NCBI RefSeq assembly: GCF_001971705.1
Contig: NZ_CP019327.1
Span: forward strand, 2,232,001-2,296,000
DNA length: 64,000 nt
From: Natronorubrum daqingense
GTDB lineage: Archaea; Halobacteriota; Halobacteria; Halobacteriales; Natrialbaceae
Direction: 5' to 3'
Shown here: one piece after another, positions 32,870 to 40,921 of the stretch
How the letters are laid out: each line of letters opens with the position of its first letter
Numbering within the stretch: the first letter of the stretch is position 1
The notes under the pieces: generated by a model
The model's input: only the letters and a program-made list of their open reading frames with translations
The model's database searches: none
Told to the model about the DNA's origin: nothing
Position numbers and translations under genes: made by a program

Positions 32870-33814
32870 TCAGTCAGCCGTCGGCGCGTCGACGTCGATC
32901 CCGACCGATTCGGGCGTCATCTTCTCGGGGACGTCCACGTCTTCGCCGCGGATATCGTCCAACACCGGTTTGAGGTACTCGATGAACAACTCGGGGTTTT
33001 CGCTCATTGGGAAGTGGCCGATGCTCCCCATGTCGACCGCCTGGGCCTGCTCACCGATTCCCTCGGCTACTTCTCGAGCGTCGTCTGGATCGGTCGCGAA
33101 ATCGTACTCACCGTTCATCACGTAGACGGGACACGACGGGTTGACCTGATCTAGTTTTCCTCTGTAATCGTGATCGACCGAGTAGTAGTAGAGGTCACCA
33201 CGGAACAGGCCCGTCGAGCCCTGTTCGTAGAGGTGCATCGTCTCTCGTCGCATCGATTCGGGGCCCTGTGGTGCCATCAGCCCCCAGCAGGCGTAGGCGC
33301 TGGCTTCAGCGATGTTGACCTGTGGATCGTGAAACCAATCGAGGTAGTAGCCCGGGCTGTAGGTCCCGACCTCGAGACCGACGAGCGCGCGGAATCGGTC
33401 CGGGTGCCAGTCACCAAGTTGGAGGATGACGTTCCCGCCAATGCTCGAGCCCATGTAGACGGGATCATCGAGGTCGAGGGCGTCGGCGATACTGACGATG
33501 CTCTCCGCGAACTTCTCTTCGGTGAGCGTGTAGTCTTCGTTCCACCACGCTTCGCTCGTCGGCGGGAGCGATTTCCCGTGATGGGGAAGGTCGTACGCGA
33601 TAACGCGGAAGTGCTCGGTGATCTCCTCGTCCTCGAGGAGGTGTCGCCACTCGTGGCCGTGATTGCCGGCTGTGTGTTGACAGAGCAGCGGAATGCCGTC
33701 TTCGGGCCCGCTTTCTTCGTAATACACGCGGTGATTGACCCCGTCTATTTCGACGCCGATATACTGGCCGGTGATCGAGACGCGTTCGCCGTGTTCGGGT
33801 GCTTGAATACTCAT
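32870..33814 (-). CDS. Alpha/beta hydrolase
   Basis: 314 residues. The fold is clear: oxyanion loop LLCQHTAGNHGHEWRHLL near 45, AYDLPHHGKSLPP, the nucleophile elbow VYMGSSIGGNVILQLGDWHP near residue 125, a cap domain with several Tyr/Trp, then the acid in YVMNGEYDFATDPDD near 240 and the His in MGSIGHFPMSENPELF near 272. It may hydrolyse an ester, epoxide, or C-C bond of an aromatic ring-cleavage product. The gene starts 4 nt after the stop of the SCP2-like gene, so the two are translationally coupled and probably act together on the same hydrophobic substrate. Confidence 0.9.
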   Translation of the reverse strand: MSIQAPEHGERVSITGQYIGVEIDGVNHRVYYEESGPEDGIPLLCQHTAGNHGHEWRHLLEDEEITEHFRVIAYDLPHHGKSLPPTSEAWWNEDYTLTEEKFAESIVSIADALDLDDPVYMGSSIGGNVILQLGDWHPDRFRALVGLEVGTYSPGYYLDWFHDPQVNIAEASAYACWGLMAPQGPESMRRETMHLYEQGSTGLFRGDLYYYSVDHDYRGKLDQVNPSCPVYVMNGEYDFATDPDDAREVAEGIGEQAQAVDMGSIGHFPMSENPELFIEYLKPVLDDIRGEDVDVPEKMTPESVGIDVDAPTAD

Positions 33815-33818
33815 TTGC

Positions 33819-34238
33819 TTACGATTGGTGGGTTTCTCGCATCAGTTCGAGCGCTCGCTGGAAGGGGCGGAGATTCTGGAAGACCTTCTTGTTGTTACCG
33901 TGTAACTCGAGGTGCCCCTCGTCGCCTCTCACCGCGGTTCGGTAATCCGACGCGATGATCTCGTTGTTATGTGCGGGCGGGACGTCCTGGAGGAATTCTT
34001 CCCACGCGTCCCGGTTTCCCTCGACGCCGAAGGACCAGTCGCCGTTGATACCGGGGTTTTCTACGACGTCGACGACGTCACCGCCGTACATTTCGATTAG
34101 GTACCGATCCTCGTCGATTTGGACGAAGAAATTGTCGTCGAAGCGGTCGTGCCCGCGAACGCTCATCTCCTGGTCCGAGTTCACGTTCTCCTTGTACGTT
34201 TGCCACCATTCGGAACTGGCTAACTCTTCAGCTGACAT
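33819..34238 (-). CDS. Sterol-carrier-protein-2-like small protein
   Basis: 139 residues. It looks like a single SCP2-type lipid-binding domain: DNFFVQIDEDRYLIEMYGGD, VVENPGINGDWSFGVEGNRD, AWEEFLQDVPPAHNNEII, and the C-terminal GDEGHLELHGNNKKVFQNLR with a final amphipathic helix. These residues follow the five-strand plus lid-helix pattern of SCP2, but conservation is weak. It is the first gene of a two-gene unit with the alpha/beta hydrolase. It might deliver or hold a hydrophobic substrate for that enzyme. A TATA-like AT-rich block (about 34309-34320) lies roughly 75 nt upstream. Confidence 0.6.
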   Translation of the reverse strand: MSAEELASSEWWQTYKENVNSDQEMSVRGHDRFDDNFFVQIDEDRYLIEMYGGDVVDVVENPGINGDWSFGVEGNRDAWEEFLQDVPPAHNNEIIASDYRTAVRGDEGHLELHGNNKKVFQNLRPFQRALELMRETHQS

Positions 34239-34436
34239 GTGTTGTTGACTCCATCCATTGGCAGATACTATCTACCAAGGTGTCCAGAATGCCAACAGGC
34301 GCAGTCTTATACTTAATTTAGGAGGGAGTGAAGTACTTTTTTACCGAGGGATTCTGCCCCAAACGTCAAATTTCCGCCATATTATCGAGGCAAGTGAACG
34401 ACGGGGTCTACCCAATCACTCGAGCGAGCGAGCCGG

Positions 34437-35639
34437 TCACCCGTCGAACTCGACTTCTAACAGGTGCTCCCGGAGGTCGTCCCCAGCCCCTCGAGGGTTC
34501 GTCGGCAAGCGCCGTTCCTGCAAGAGCGTGTTCTCGACGATCGTGTCCACGTCGGATCGCTCGAGACCGAGCGCCCGCATCGAGGTCGGTAGGTTCAGCG
34601 ACCGCCGAAGCCGATCGCACTCGTCGACCAGCGCCTCCGCGGCCTCGTCGTCCGTCGCCGCCACGTTGGCTATCTCGAGTGAGCGCGCGATATCGGCGTA
34701 TTCCTCCCGGCGAACGGGCAAATTGTACGTCAGCCCGGCCTCGATCGATGCGGCCAGGCACGCCCCGTGTGGGTCGTCCGTGAGCCCGCCCAGCGTGCTC
34801 GCGAGGGCATGAACGATACCCAATCCGGAGATCGAAAACGCCGTCCCCGCGAGGTGCGAGCCGACGCTCATCGCCTCCCGCGCGTCGCGGTCGTCTCCGT
34901 CGAACGTGGCCCGCTCGAGTGCGCCGTGGACCTGCGAGAGCGCTTCTCGAGCCAGTGCGCGCGAGGCGGGGTTCGCCCCTTGATAGGTAATCGGCCGCGA
35001 TTCGATCCAGCGGTGATCGCGAGCCGTCAGGGACTCGAGGGCGTGGACGAACGCGTCGAAGCCGGAACGGGCGGTCTGTCGGGGCGGCAGGTCGGCGGTG
35101 AGTTCGGGATCGACCAGCGCGTGAGCCGGTCGGAGTGATTCGTCGCTAATTCCGCGCTTGACGCCGTCGTGCGTGAGGACTGCAGTCTGGGTCGCTTGCG
35201 ACCCGGTTCCGCTGGTCGTCGGGATCGCGACGAGCGGAGCGACCGAGCCGGGAACGGCGTCGACTCCGAGGTAGTCGCTCGCGTCGCCGCCGTGTGCCAG
35301 CAGTATCGAGGTGACTTTCGCCGTGTCGATGACGGAGCCGCCGCCGACGGCGACCACGCCGTCGAACTCCCCGTTCGAGACGGACTCGAAATCGGTCGTC
35401 GAGGGCTCTGTCGTCGCGTACCGAATCGACACGTCGTCGTCGAGTTCCTCGAGCAGCGGTTCGAGCAAGCCGGCCGCCTCGATTCCCTCGTCGGTCACGA
35501 CGAGCGGGTTCGTGATCCCCTCGCGCTCGAGGAGGTCGCCGACGGTCTTCGAGACGCCAGCACCGAATCGGGTATCCGTCGCCGTGAACGTGACTGCACT
35601 CGACTCGAGGCCCGACTCGCGTGTGTTGGGTGGAGACAT
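34437..35639 (-). CDS. Iron-containing alcohol dehydrogenase (group III)
   Basis: 400 residues. The NAD(P)-binding half has VVAVGGGSVIDTAKV near 95 and VAIPTTSGTGSQATQTAVLT. The metal site follows, with Asp and His in SGFDAFVHALESLTARDHRW near 200 and two more His in GLGIVHALASTLGG and DDPHGACLAAS near 270. The order matches iron-type alcohol dehydrogenases, including maleylacetate reductases and butanol dehydrogenases. Specific substrate unknown. It is divergent from the MFS transporter across a 188-nt region with two palindromes. A second, different enzyme of the family lies beyond the transporter, at 37118. Confidence 0.9.
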   Translation of the reverse strand: MSPPNTRESGLESSAVTFTATDTRFGAGVSKTVGDLLEREGITNPLVVTDEGIEAAGLLEPLLEELDDDVSIRYATTEPSTTDFESVSNGEFDGVVAVGGGSVIDTAKVTSILLAHGGDASDYLGVDAVPGSVAPLVAIPTTSGTGSQATQTAVLTHDGVKRGISDESLRPAHALVDPELTADLPPRQTARSGFDAFVHALESLTARDHRWIESRPITYQGANPASRALAREALSQVHGALERATFDGDDRDAREAMSVGSHLAGTAFSISGLGIVHALASTLGGLTDDPHGACLAASIEAGLTYNLPVRREEYADIARSLEIANVAATDDEAAEALVDECDRLRRSLNLPTSMRALGLERSDVDTIVENTLLQERRLPTNPRGAGDDLREHLLEVEFDG

Positions 35640-35684
35640 ATCTCATCGGTTCCCGAGCCTGCTACTAGACGATTGTGTTTGAAA

Positions 35685-35735
35685 CCACGAGACGTGGCTT
35701 CGGCTACAGGGGGCACAGTCACGGGGAAACCGTGA
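35685..35735. promoter_or_regulatory. Pair of palindromes in the dehydrogenase/MFS divergent region
   Basis: CCACG-AGA-CGTGG (35685-35697) and TCACGG-GGAAA-CCGTGA (35719-35735) are perfect inverted repeats centred 36 nt apart between the divergent starts at 35639 and 35828. They are candidate operators for joint control. Confidence 0.4.
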
Positions 35736-35827
35736 GACGGTGACGGTGGAAACCGGTAGCCAGCCGGGGTGATCGACAGCTATACCCGCGGATGGCGGAA
35801 ACGTTCGGGCGGTCGATCGTCGTAGCT

Positions 35828-37000
35828 ATGGCCTGGCGCTACCGTGACACGGTTCTCGTCTGTTGTACGCTGGCGTTTTTCGTGACGATGGTCGGACGGC
35901 TGGCCGTCAGCCCGGTCATCCCGGAGATCATCGCCGAGTTCGAGGTGTCGAACACGCTCGTCGGCGTCGCGATGACCGGCATGTGGCTCGCGTACGCCCT
36001 CACGCAGTTCCCGAGCGGCGTCCTCGCAGATCGTCACGGGGAGCGCCTGATCATCCTCGCCTCCGTCGTCGGGACGGGGCTCACGAGCCTGCTGATCGTC
36101 CTCGCTCCGCACTTCGCGATTTTCTTGGTCGGCACGGTACTGGTCGGCGGGGCCGCGGGACTCCACTACAGCGTCGCGACGGCACTGCTCACCCGGACAT
36201 ACGACGATATCGGGACGGCTATCGGCATCCACAACGCGGGAGCACCCGTTGCCGGGTTGCTCACGCCGGTCGTCGTCGCCTGGATCGCCGTCCGCTACGG
36301 CTGGCGGCCCGCCGTCGCGATCACGGCCGTCGTCACCGTGCCGATCGCGGTGCTCTTCGCCTGGCGCGTTCGGCCGACGCCGCCTCGATTCCCCGAGCGA
36401 CGGCTTCGGGACAGCATTTCCGTCGAACAGAGCCTCGAGATTCTCTCGCGGCCGTCGATCGTCTATACCGGCGTCATCGCCATCATCTGTGACTTTATCT
36501 GGCAAGGCGTGGCAACGTTCCTGCCGACGTTTCTGGTCGAATTTCGCGGCTACTCCACGACGACGGCGAGCATCCTGTTTGGCTGTTACTTCGTCGCCTT
36601 AGGGGTGCTCCAGATCGTGATTGGGAACCTCTCCGATCGGTTCGGCCGAGATACGGCGACCGGAATCTGTGCCGTCGCCGGAATGCTCGGATTCGGCCTG
36701 CTGATCAGCCCCACCGGCCCGGGCGGCGTCTTCGTCGGCATCCTGCTAGTCGGCTGTGGGATGGGGTGGGGTGCAGCGGTCTTGCCGCGGTTCATGGACC
36801 ACCTCTCGGCCGAGGAGCAAAGCGTCGGGTTCGGGATGATCAGAACCGTCTACATGATCGTCGCCGCGTCGGGGTCGATCGCCATCGGGCTCTTCGCCGA
36901 CCTGTTCGGCTGGGCCGTCTCCTTTGGCATCTTGATCGGCATGCTCGCCGTCGTGCTCGCGCTCATCGTCGCGAACTGGGCGTTGGATCTCCGATACTGA
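35828..37000 (+). CDS. MFS transporter
   Basis: 390 residues from MAWRYRDTVLVCCTLAFFVT, the preferred start (an ATG 36 nt upstream adds a polar tail before the first helix). About 12 transmembrane segments occur in two bundles. The family A-motif is present after helix 2 (GVLADRHGERLIIL near residue 75) and its partial repeat after helix 8 (GNLSDRFGRDTATGICAV). A basic cytoplasmic loop with RPTPPRFPERRLRDSISVEQ separates the bundles. It is flanked by two iron-type alcohol dehydrogenases, so it probably imports the substrate or exports a product of that pathway; substrate unknown. Confidence 0.9.
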   Translation: MAWRYRDTVLVCCTLAFFVTMVGRLAVSPVIPEIIAEFEVSNTLVGVAMTGMWLAYALTQFPSGVLADRHGERLIILASVVGTGLTSLLIVLAPHFAIFLVGTVLVGGAAGLHYSVATALLTRTYDDIGTAIGIHNAGAPVAGLLTPVVVAWIAVRYGWRPAVAITAVVTVPIAVLFAWRVRPTPPRFPERRLRDSISVEQSLEILSRPSIVYTGVIAIICDFIWQGVATFLPTFLVEFRGYSTTTASILFGCYFVALGVLQIVIGNLSDRFGRDTATGICAVAGMLGFGLLISPTGPGGVFVGILLVGCGMGWGAAVLPRFMDHLSAEEQSVGFGMIRTVYMIVAASGSIAIGLFADLFGWAVSFGILIGMLAVVLALIVANWALDLRY

Positions 37001-37117
37001 CCCGACGGACTACTTTCGCCGAACGAAGCCTCTCGAGCGCCCATCAGTCGCTCTCTCAGGGACCGACTGCGTGAAGCTGTATCGTTAAGTGATCGCTCGC
37101 TGAACCTCTGCCTACGA

Positions 37118-38350
37118 ATGCACGACCCAGAGACGGTGTGGGACTTCGCGATGGCGGATCAGCTCAAATTCGGTCTCGAGGCCAGTACGGAACTGGGAGA
37201 CGAACTCGAGGCGCGCGGCGTCGACTCGGCCCTCGTCGTCACTGACGAACAGCTTCGAGAAACCGGCGTCGTCGAGGACGCGCTGTCGTCGGTTCCCGCC
37301 GACCTCGAGGTCACAATTTTCGAGGGGGTCGAACCGGACCCGGCCGTCGATGTCTACGAGTCAGCACTCGAGGCGGCCGCAGACGTCGACCCCGACGCGA
37401 TCGTCGGCGTCGGCGGCGGGAGTTCCCTCGACGTCGCGAAAGTGACCGGCGCGCTCGCCGATACGGATCGCGACCTCCTCGAGTACGTCGCACCGCCCAT
37501 CGGGGGCGGAGAACCGGTGCCAGCGTCCGAGACCGTCGTGTTCGCCCTCCCCACGACCGCCGGCACCGGAGCCGAAAGCTCGCCAGCCGCGGTCGTCTCC
37601 CTCCCGGATCGGGAACTGAAAGTCGGTATCTCGAGTCGTCACCTCTACCCTGACCTCGCCGTCGTCGACCCGCTGTTGACCGTCTCGCTCCCGCCGTCGA
37701 TCACCGCGGCGTCCGGGATGGACGCGCTCACCCACGCCATCGAGGCCTACACGACGCGTCGATACGATACCAAGAAATCAGTGGAACACGCCTCCGAGCG
37801 GGCGAATTACGGCGGCAGAACAGCGATGACCGACATGTACGCGAAGCAGGCTATCGAACTGATCGGCGGGAGTCTCCAGCGCGCGGTCAACAACGGCGAA
37901 GACGTCGAGGCCCGTCGCGACATGGCGCTCGGCAGCGTACTCGCCGGAATCGCCTTCACGAACGCCGGACTCGGCGCGACCCACGCCATGGCCTACCCGA
38001 TCGCCGGCGAGAACCACACGCCCCACGGCGTCACCGTGGCCGCCTTGTTGCCGTCGGTGATGCGCTACAACGCCTCGACGGCGTACGATCGCTACGGAAC
38101 CATCGCCGAGTTGTTGGGAGAGTCGCTCGAGGGAGCGAGCGACCGCGAGGCCGGCGAGCGAGCCGCAATCGCGGTCGAATCGCTGTGCGCTGACATCGGC
38201 ATTCCCGACGGACTCGCGGAACTGGGCGTCGAAGACGACGACATTCCGCGACTCGCGGAGAAAACGGCCGAAATTCAGCGGTTGCTGATCGGAAACCCGC
38301 GACGCGTCACCACGGACGACCTCGAGTCCATCTTCGCGGACGCGCTCTGA
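37118..38350 (+). CDS. Iron-containing alcohol dehydrogenase (group III)
   Basis: 410 residues. Cofactor motif IVGVGGGSSLDVAKVTGAL near 105, followed by FALPTTAGTGAESSPAAVVS. Metal ligands are in SGMDALTHAIEAYTTRRYDT near 205 and GLGATHAMAYPIAGENHTPH near 290. An insertion with KKSVEHASERANYGGRTAMT separates the two halves, longer than in the 34437 copy. The ENHTPHG variant resembles hydroxyacid-oxoacid transhydrogenases and lactaldehyde/ethanol-type enzymes. The two dehydrogenases share only general family similarity, so they probably handle different steps or substrates. It follows the transporter by 117 nt on the same strand. Confidence 0.9.
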   Translation: MHDPETVWDFAMADQLKFGLEASTELGDELEARGVDSALVVTDEQLRETGVVEDALSSVPADLEVTIFEGVEPDPAVDVYESALEAAADVDPDAIVGVGGGSSLDVAKVTGALADTDRDLLEYVAPPIGGGEPVPASETVVFALPTTAGTGAESSPAAVVSLPDRELKVGISSRHLYPDLAVVDPLLTVSLPPSITAASGMDALTHAIEAYTTRRYDTKKSVEHASERANYGGRTAMTDMYAKQAIELIGGSLQRAVNNGEDVEARRDMALGSVLAGIAFTNAGLGATHAMAYPIAGENHTPHGVTVAALLPSVMRYNASTAYDRYGTIAELLGESLEGASDREAGERAAIAVESLCADIGIPDGLAELGVEDDDIPRLAEKTAEIQRLLIGNPRRVTTDDLESIFADAL

Positions 38351-38400
38351 GCTGACGGTTCGCGAACGCGCACTGAGTTGACGGCGAACGTGGGAACCGA

Positions 38401-38436
38401 CACGTGAGGACGACGAAACACGTGAGGACGACGAAC
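38401..38436. repeat. 18-nt direct repeat
   Basis: CACGTGAGGACGACGAAA (38401-38418) is followed at once by CACGTGAGGACGACGAAC (38419-38436). Noncoding, between the second dehydrogenase and ahbAB. Confidence 0.8.
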
Positions 38437-38522
38437 GGAGGTGACGAGTTTCTCGGAGTCTCGAGCCCATCGCTGGCGTTCTCGAGAGCGTGAGCGTCCT
38501 CGAGTGAAGCACGCACGAGCAC

Positions 38523-38570
38523 GAGCACGAGCGGCCCTGAGCACGAGCGGCCCTGAGCACGAGCGGCCTC
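38523..38570. repeat. 16-nt tandem repeat, three copies
   Basis: GAGCACGAGCGGCCCT occurs at 38523-38538 and 38539-38554, with a third copy at 38555-38570 that differs at its end. It lies directly before the ahbAB start and may influence its leader or promoter spacing. Confidence 0.85.
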
Positions 38571-38598
38571 GCGTGGACCCGAAAGCAATACGGTGGCC

Positions 38599-39654
38599 AT
38601 GTCCCTAGACGAACCAATGAGCAGCCTCTCGGGGGACTGGCGCGAGCAGGTCGACGACGTCGACGCGGCCATCATCGACGGCTACCAGAGTGGCGTTCCC
38701 GTCGAAGAGCGCCCGTTTCGGCGACTCGGTCGCGAACTCGAGATCGGCGAAGACGAGGCCGTCGAACGCGTCAGCCGACTCCACGACGCGGGGATAATCC
38801 GGCGATTCGGTGCCGTCCTCAACCCGCCGGTGATCGGTTCGTCGACGCTCGCGGCGGTGAGCGCGCCCGAAGATCGCTTCGAAGAGATTGCGACGATCAT
38901 CAACGAGTACCGACAGGTCAACCACAACTACGCCCGCGACCACGAGTGGAACATGTGGTTCGTCGTCACCGCTGGCTCGCGAGCGAAACGCGACGAGATA
39001 CTCGACGAAATCGAGAAGCGAACCGGCTGTTCGGTGCTCAACTTACCGATGCTCACCGACTACTACATCGACCTCGAGTTCCCCGTCGTCAACGACGATC
39101 GGTTCGCTCGCGAATCGCTCGAGGAGGCGACCGACTCGTCGGCGACGCGAATCAGCGAGAGCGCGACCGGCGACCTGCGTGCCTTCGACGCCGACCTCTT
39201 ACTCGCGATTCAAAACGGCTTCCCGCTCTCGAAGACGCCCTACCGAGAGATCGCCCGCGCGCTCGAGGCCGACGTCGAACGCGTTCTCGAGGGGATCGAA
39301 CGGCTCCTCGAGAACGGCTGCATCAAACGGGTTGGCTGCGTGATCAATCACATCGTCACCGGGTTCGACGCGAACTGTATGGTCGTCTGGGACGTTCCCG
39401 ACGATCGACTCGACGAGTGGGGGGAGCGCGCGGGCGGGCTGGCGTCCGTCACGTTGTGCTACCACCGACCCCGTCGACCGGACCAGGAGTGGCCGTACAA
39501 CCTGTTCACGATGATTCACGGCCGTGACGCCGACGCCGTCGACGCGAAGATCGACGAACTGGCCACCGAGTACCTGCCGGTCGACCACGAGCGACTGTAC
39601 TCGACCGAGACGCTGAAACAGACGGGTGCGCGTTACGAAGCACTCGTCGAGTAA
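38599..39654 (+). CDS. ahbAB: Siroheme decarboxylase, fused AhbA-AhbB
   Basis: 351 residues. Two consecutive AsnC/Lrp-like units each have an N-terminal winged helix and a ferredoxin-like domain. Unit 1 (about 15-165) has RPFRRLGRELEIGEDEAV and VNHNYARDHEWNMWFVV. Unit 2 (about 180-350) has TPYREIARALEADVERVL, FDANCMVVWDVPDD and RPRRPDQEWPYNLFTMIHG. The His/Arg-bearing HEWNMW and EWPYNLF motifs are those of AhbA and AhbB, which remove the acetate carboxyl groups of siroheme to make didecarboxysiroheme in the archaeal heme (alternative) pathway. Usually these are two genes; here they are one polypeptide, as in other haloarchaea. Start at the ATG 38599; a GTG 6 nt earlier and an ATG at 38617 are alternatives. 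Confidence 0.88.
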   Translation: MSLDEPMSSLSGDWREQVDDVDAAIIDGYQSGVPVEERPFRRLGRELEIGEDEAVERVSRLHDAGIIRRFGAVLNPPVIGSSTLAAVSAPEDRFEEIATIINEYRQVNHNYARDHEWNMWFVVTAGSRAKRDEILDEIEKRTGCSVLNLPMLTDYYIDLEFPVVNDDRFARESLEEATDSSATRISESATGDLRAFDADLLLAIQNGFPLSKTPYREIARALEADVERVLEGIERLLENGCIKRVGCVINHIVTGFDANCMVVWDVPDDRLDEWGERAGGLASVTLCYHRPRRPDQEWPYNLFTMIHGRDADAVDAKIDELATEYLPVDHERLYSTETLKQTGARYEALVE

Positions 39655-39802
39655 TCCCAGTGGTCGGCAGATCGACTCGGGTGAATTGGTGTCCGAGTTT
39701 CCAGGTCAAGTGCCGGACGGGCTGTATCCGAGTTCCCGGATCGATCGCCGAACGGACTGGTCGCGGTCACTCTGGAAGCAGGCTTCGAGCAGCGTAGATC
39801 AC

Positions 39803-40000
39803 TCAACCGAACAGCCCGAGGAGCACTAATCCGAGCCCCGCGAAAAGGAGTACTCCCGCGAGCATCGCCGTCAACAGTCGCAGCGAGGACTCGGCGTCCG
39901 CAGTGACCTCGAGTCGCGGATAGAGCTGTCGCGCGCCGACGAGGACGGCGATACCCGTGGCGAGCGACAGCAGTCCGAACGCGAGCAACTCGGCGTTCAT
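39803..40000 (-). CDS. Small two-helix membrane protein
   Basis: 65 residues, MNAELLAFGLLSLATGIAVL..., with hydrophobic segments at about 5-22 and 42-62. The polar turn (RQLYPRLEVTADAESS) between them is short and charged. This is a typical hairpin membrane micro-protein of unknown role. It converges with ahbAB and is divergent from the next membrane protein. Codon use matches neighbours, so I consider it real. Confidence 0.65.
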   Translation of the reverse strand: MNAELLAFGLLSLATGIAVLVGARQLYPRLEVTADAESSLRLLTAMLAGVLLFAGLGLVLLGLFG

Positions 40001-40182
40001 CTCCCAGTACTACCGGTTCCGTGGTGAAAAAACGGCCTCCCCGTCTCGGTCGGTGAGGAAAGTCGCTGCGCTCGCCGATTGAAACGGGGAAATCGAGAGA
40101 CAACGTGTCGAATTGCCTCGCCACTGATCGGCCCTCACTGCGCAGGGAAAAGCCCATGCTGTCGGGCATGCAACGGTCGGTT

Positions 40183-40779
40183 ATGAGCGATCGTTCGGAC
40201 GAGGTCACGCGTTCCCGTGACACGGACGACCTTCTCGAGGAGACGGAGGACTTGCTCTCGGAGTCGGGTTCCGGGAGCGCGTCCTTCGAGTCGGGAGACT
40301 CGTCCGAAACGGGTTCGAGGGCGACCGAGAGTAGGTCCACATCGGCAGCCAAGGCTGGCACTGACGCCGACGCCGGTGGCTTGTTCTCCGGGCTGCGGTC
40401 CCGGTTCTCGCGAAGCACCTCGCGACCCCCGATCAGCGAGTACTTCGCGCCGAAGCTGTGTCTTGCGTTCGCCCTCTTGTTCGGGTTCGGCCTGTTCGCC
40501 GGCGGGATGACCATCCCCATTGCGGGCCGCGTGCTCGGCCTCTTCGGCGTCGCGTTCGCCCTCGGCATGGTGACGTCGAAACGACGCTACCTCGAGGTGG
40601 GAGCGGCCGGAACGACCGTCGGCGGCCTGTCGGCCGTCTCGGGAAACTTCTATCTCGCGATGGCTGGCTCGTTCCAGACCGTCGTCGCGATCGGCATCGC
40701 GTTCAGTCTTCTCGCGTGTCTCAGCGGCTACTACTTCGGTCGAGACTTGCGAGACGGCCTCTTCCGAGACGTCGAGTGA
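40183..40779 (+). CDS. Membrane protein with acidic N-terminal tail
   Basis: 198 residues from MSDRSDEVTRSRDTDDLLEE; three closer or farther in-frame ATGs upstream precede sequence with poor codon use. The first 90 residues are Ser/Asp/Glu-rich and probably cytoplasmic and disordered. The C-terminal 100 residues hold four hydrophobic helices: LCLAFALLFGFGLFAGGMTI, RVLGLFGVAFALGMV, VGAAGTTVGGLSAVSG and TVVAIGIAFSLLACLSGYYF, with glycines and small residues. It ends in a charged tail. No domain is recognised; similar tailed membrane proteins are frequent in haloarchaea. Confidence 0.72.
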   Translation: MSDRSDEVTRSRDTDDLLEETEDLLSESGSGSASFESGDSSETGSRATESRSTSAAKAGTDADAGGLFSGLRSRFSRSTSRPPISEYFAPKLCLAFALLFGFGLFAGGMTIPIAGRVLGLFGVAFALGMVTSKRRYLEVGAAGTTVGGLSAVSGNFYLAMAGSFQTVVAIGIAFSLLACLSGYYFGRDLRDGLFRDVE

Positions 40780-40820
40780 GTGCTGGAAAACCCGTTGGGA
40801 CGGACGGCGACGCAACGAGG

Positions 40821-40874
40821 TCCGAAGAGAGACGGCTAAGTCCGAAGAGAGACGGCTAAGTCCGAAGAGAGACA
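40821..40874. repeat. 20-nt tandem repeat, two and a half copies
   Basis: TCCGAAGAGAGACGGCTAAG occurs at 40821-40840 and 40841-40860, and its first 13 nt recur at 40861. It lies in the convergent gap between the membrane protein and the winged-helix regulator. Confidence 0.85.
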
Positions 40875-40921
40875 CGAGGCTCTGAAGAGCCACGAGGAGA
40901 AGACAGCCCCGTCGTTCGCCC

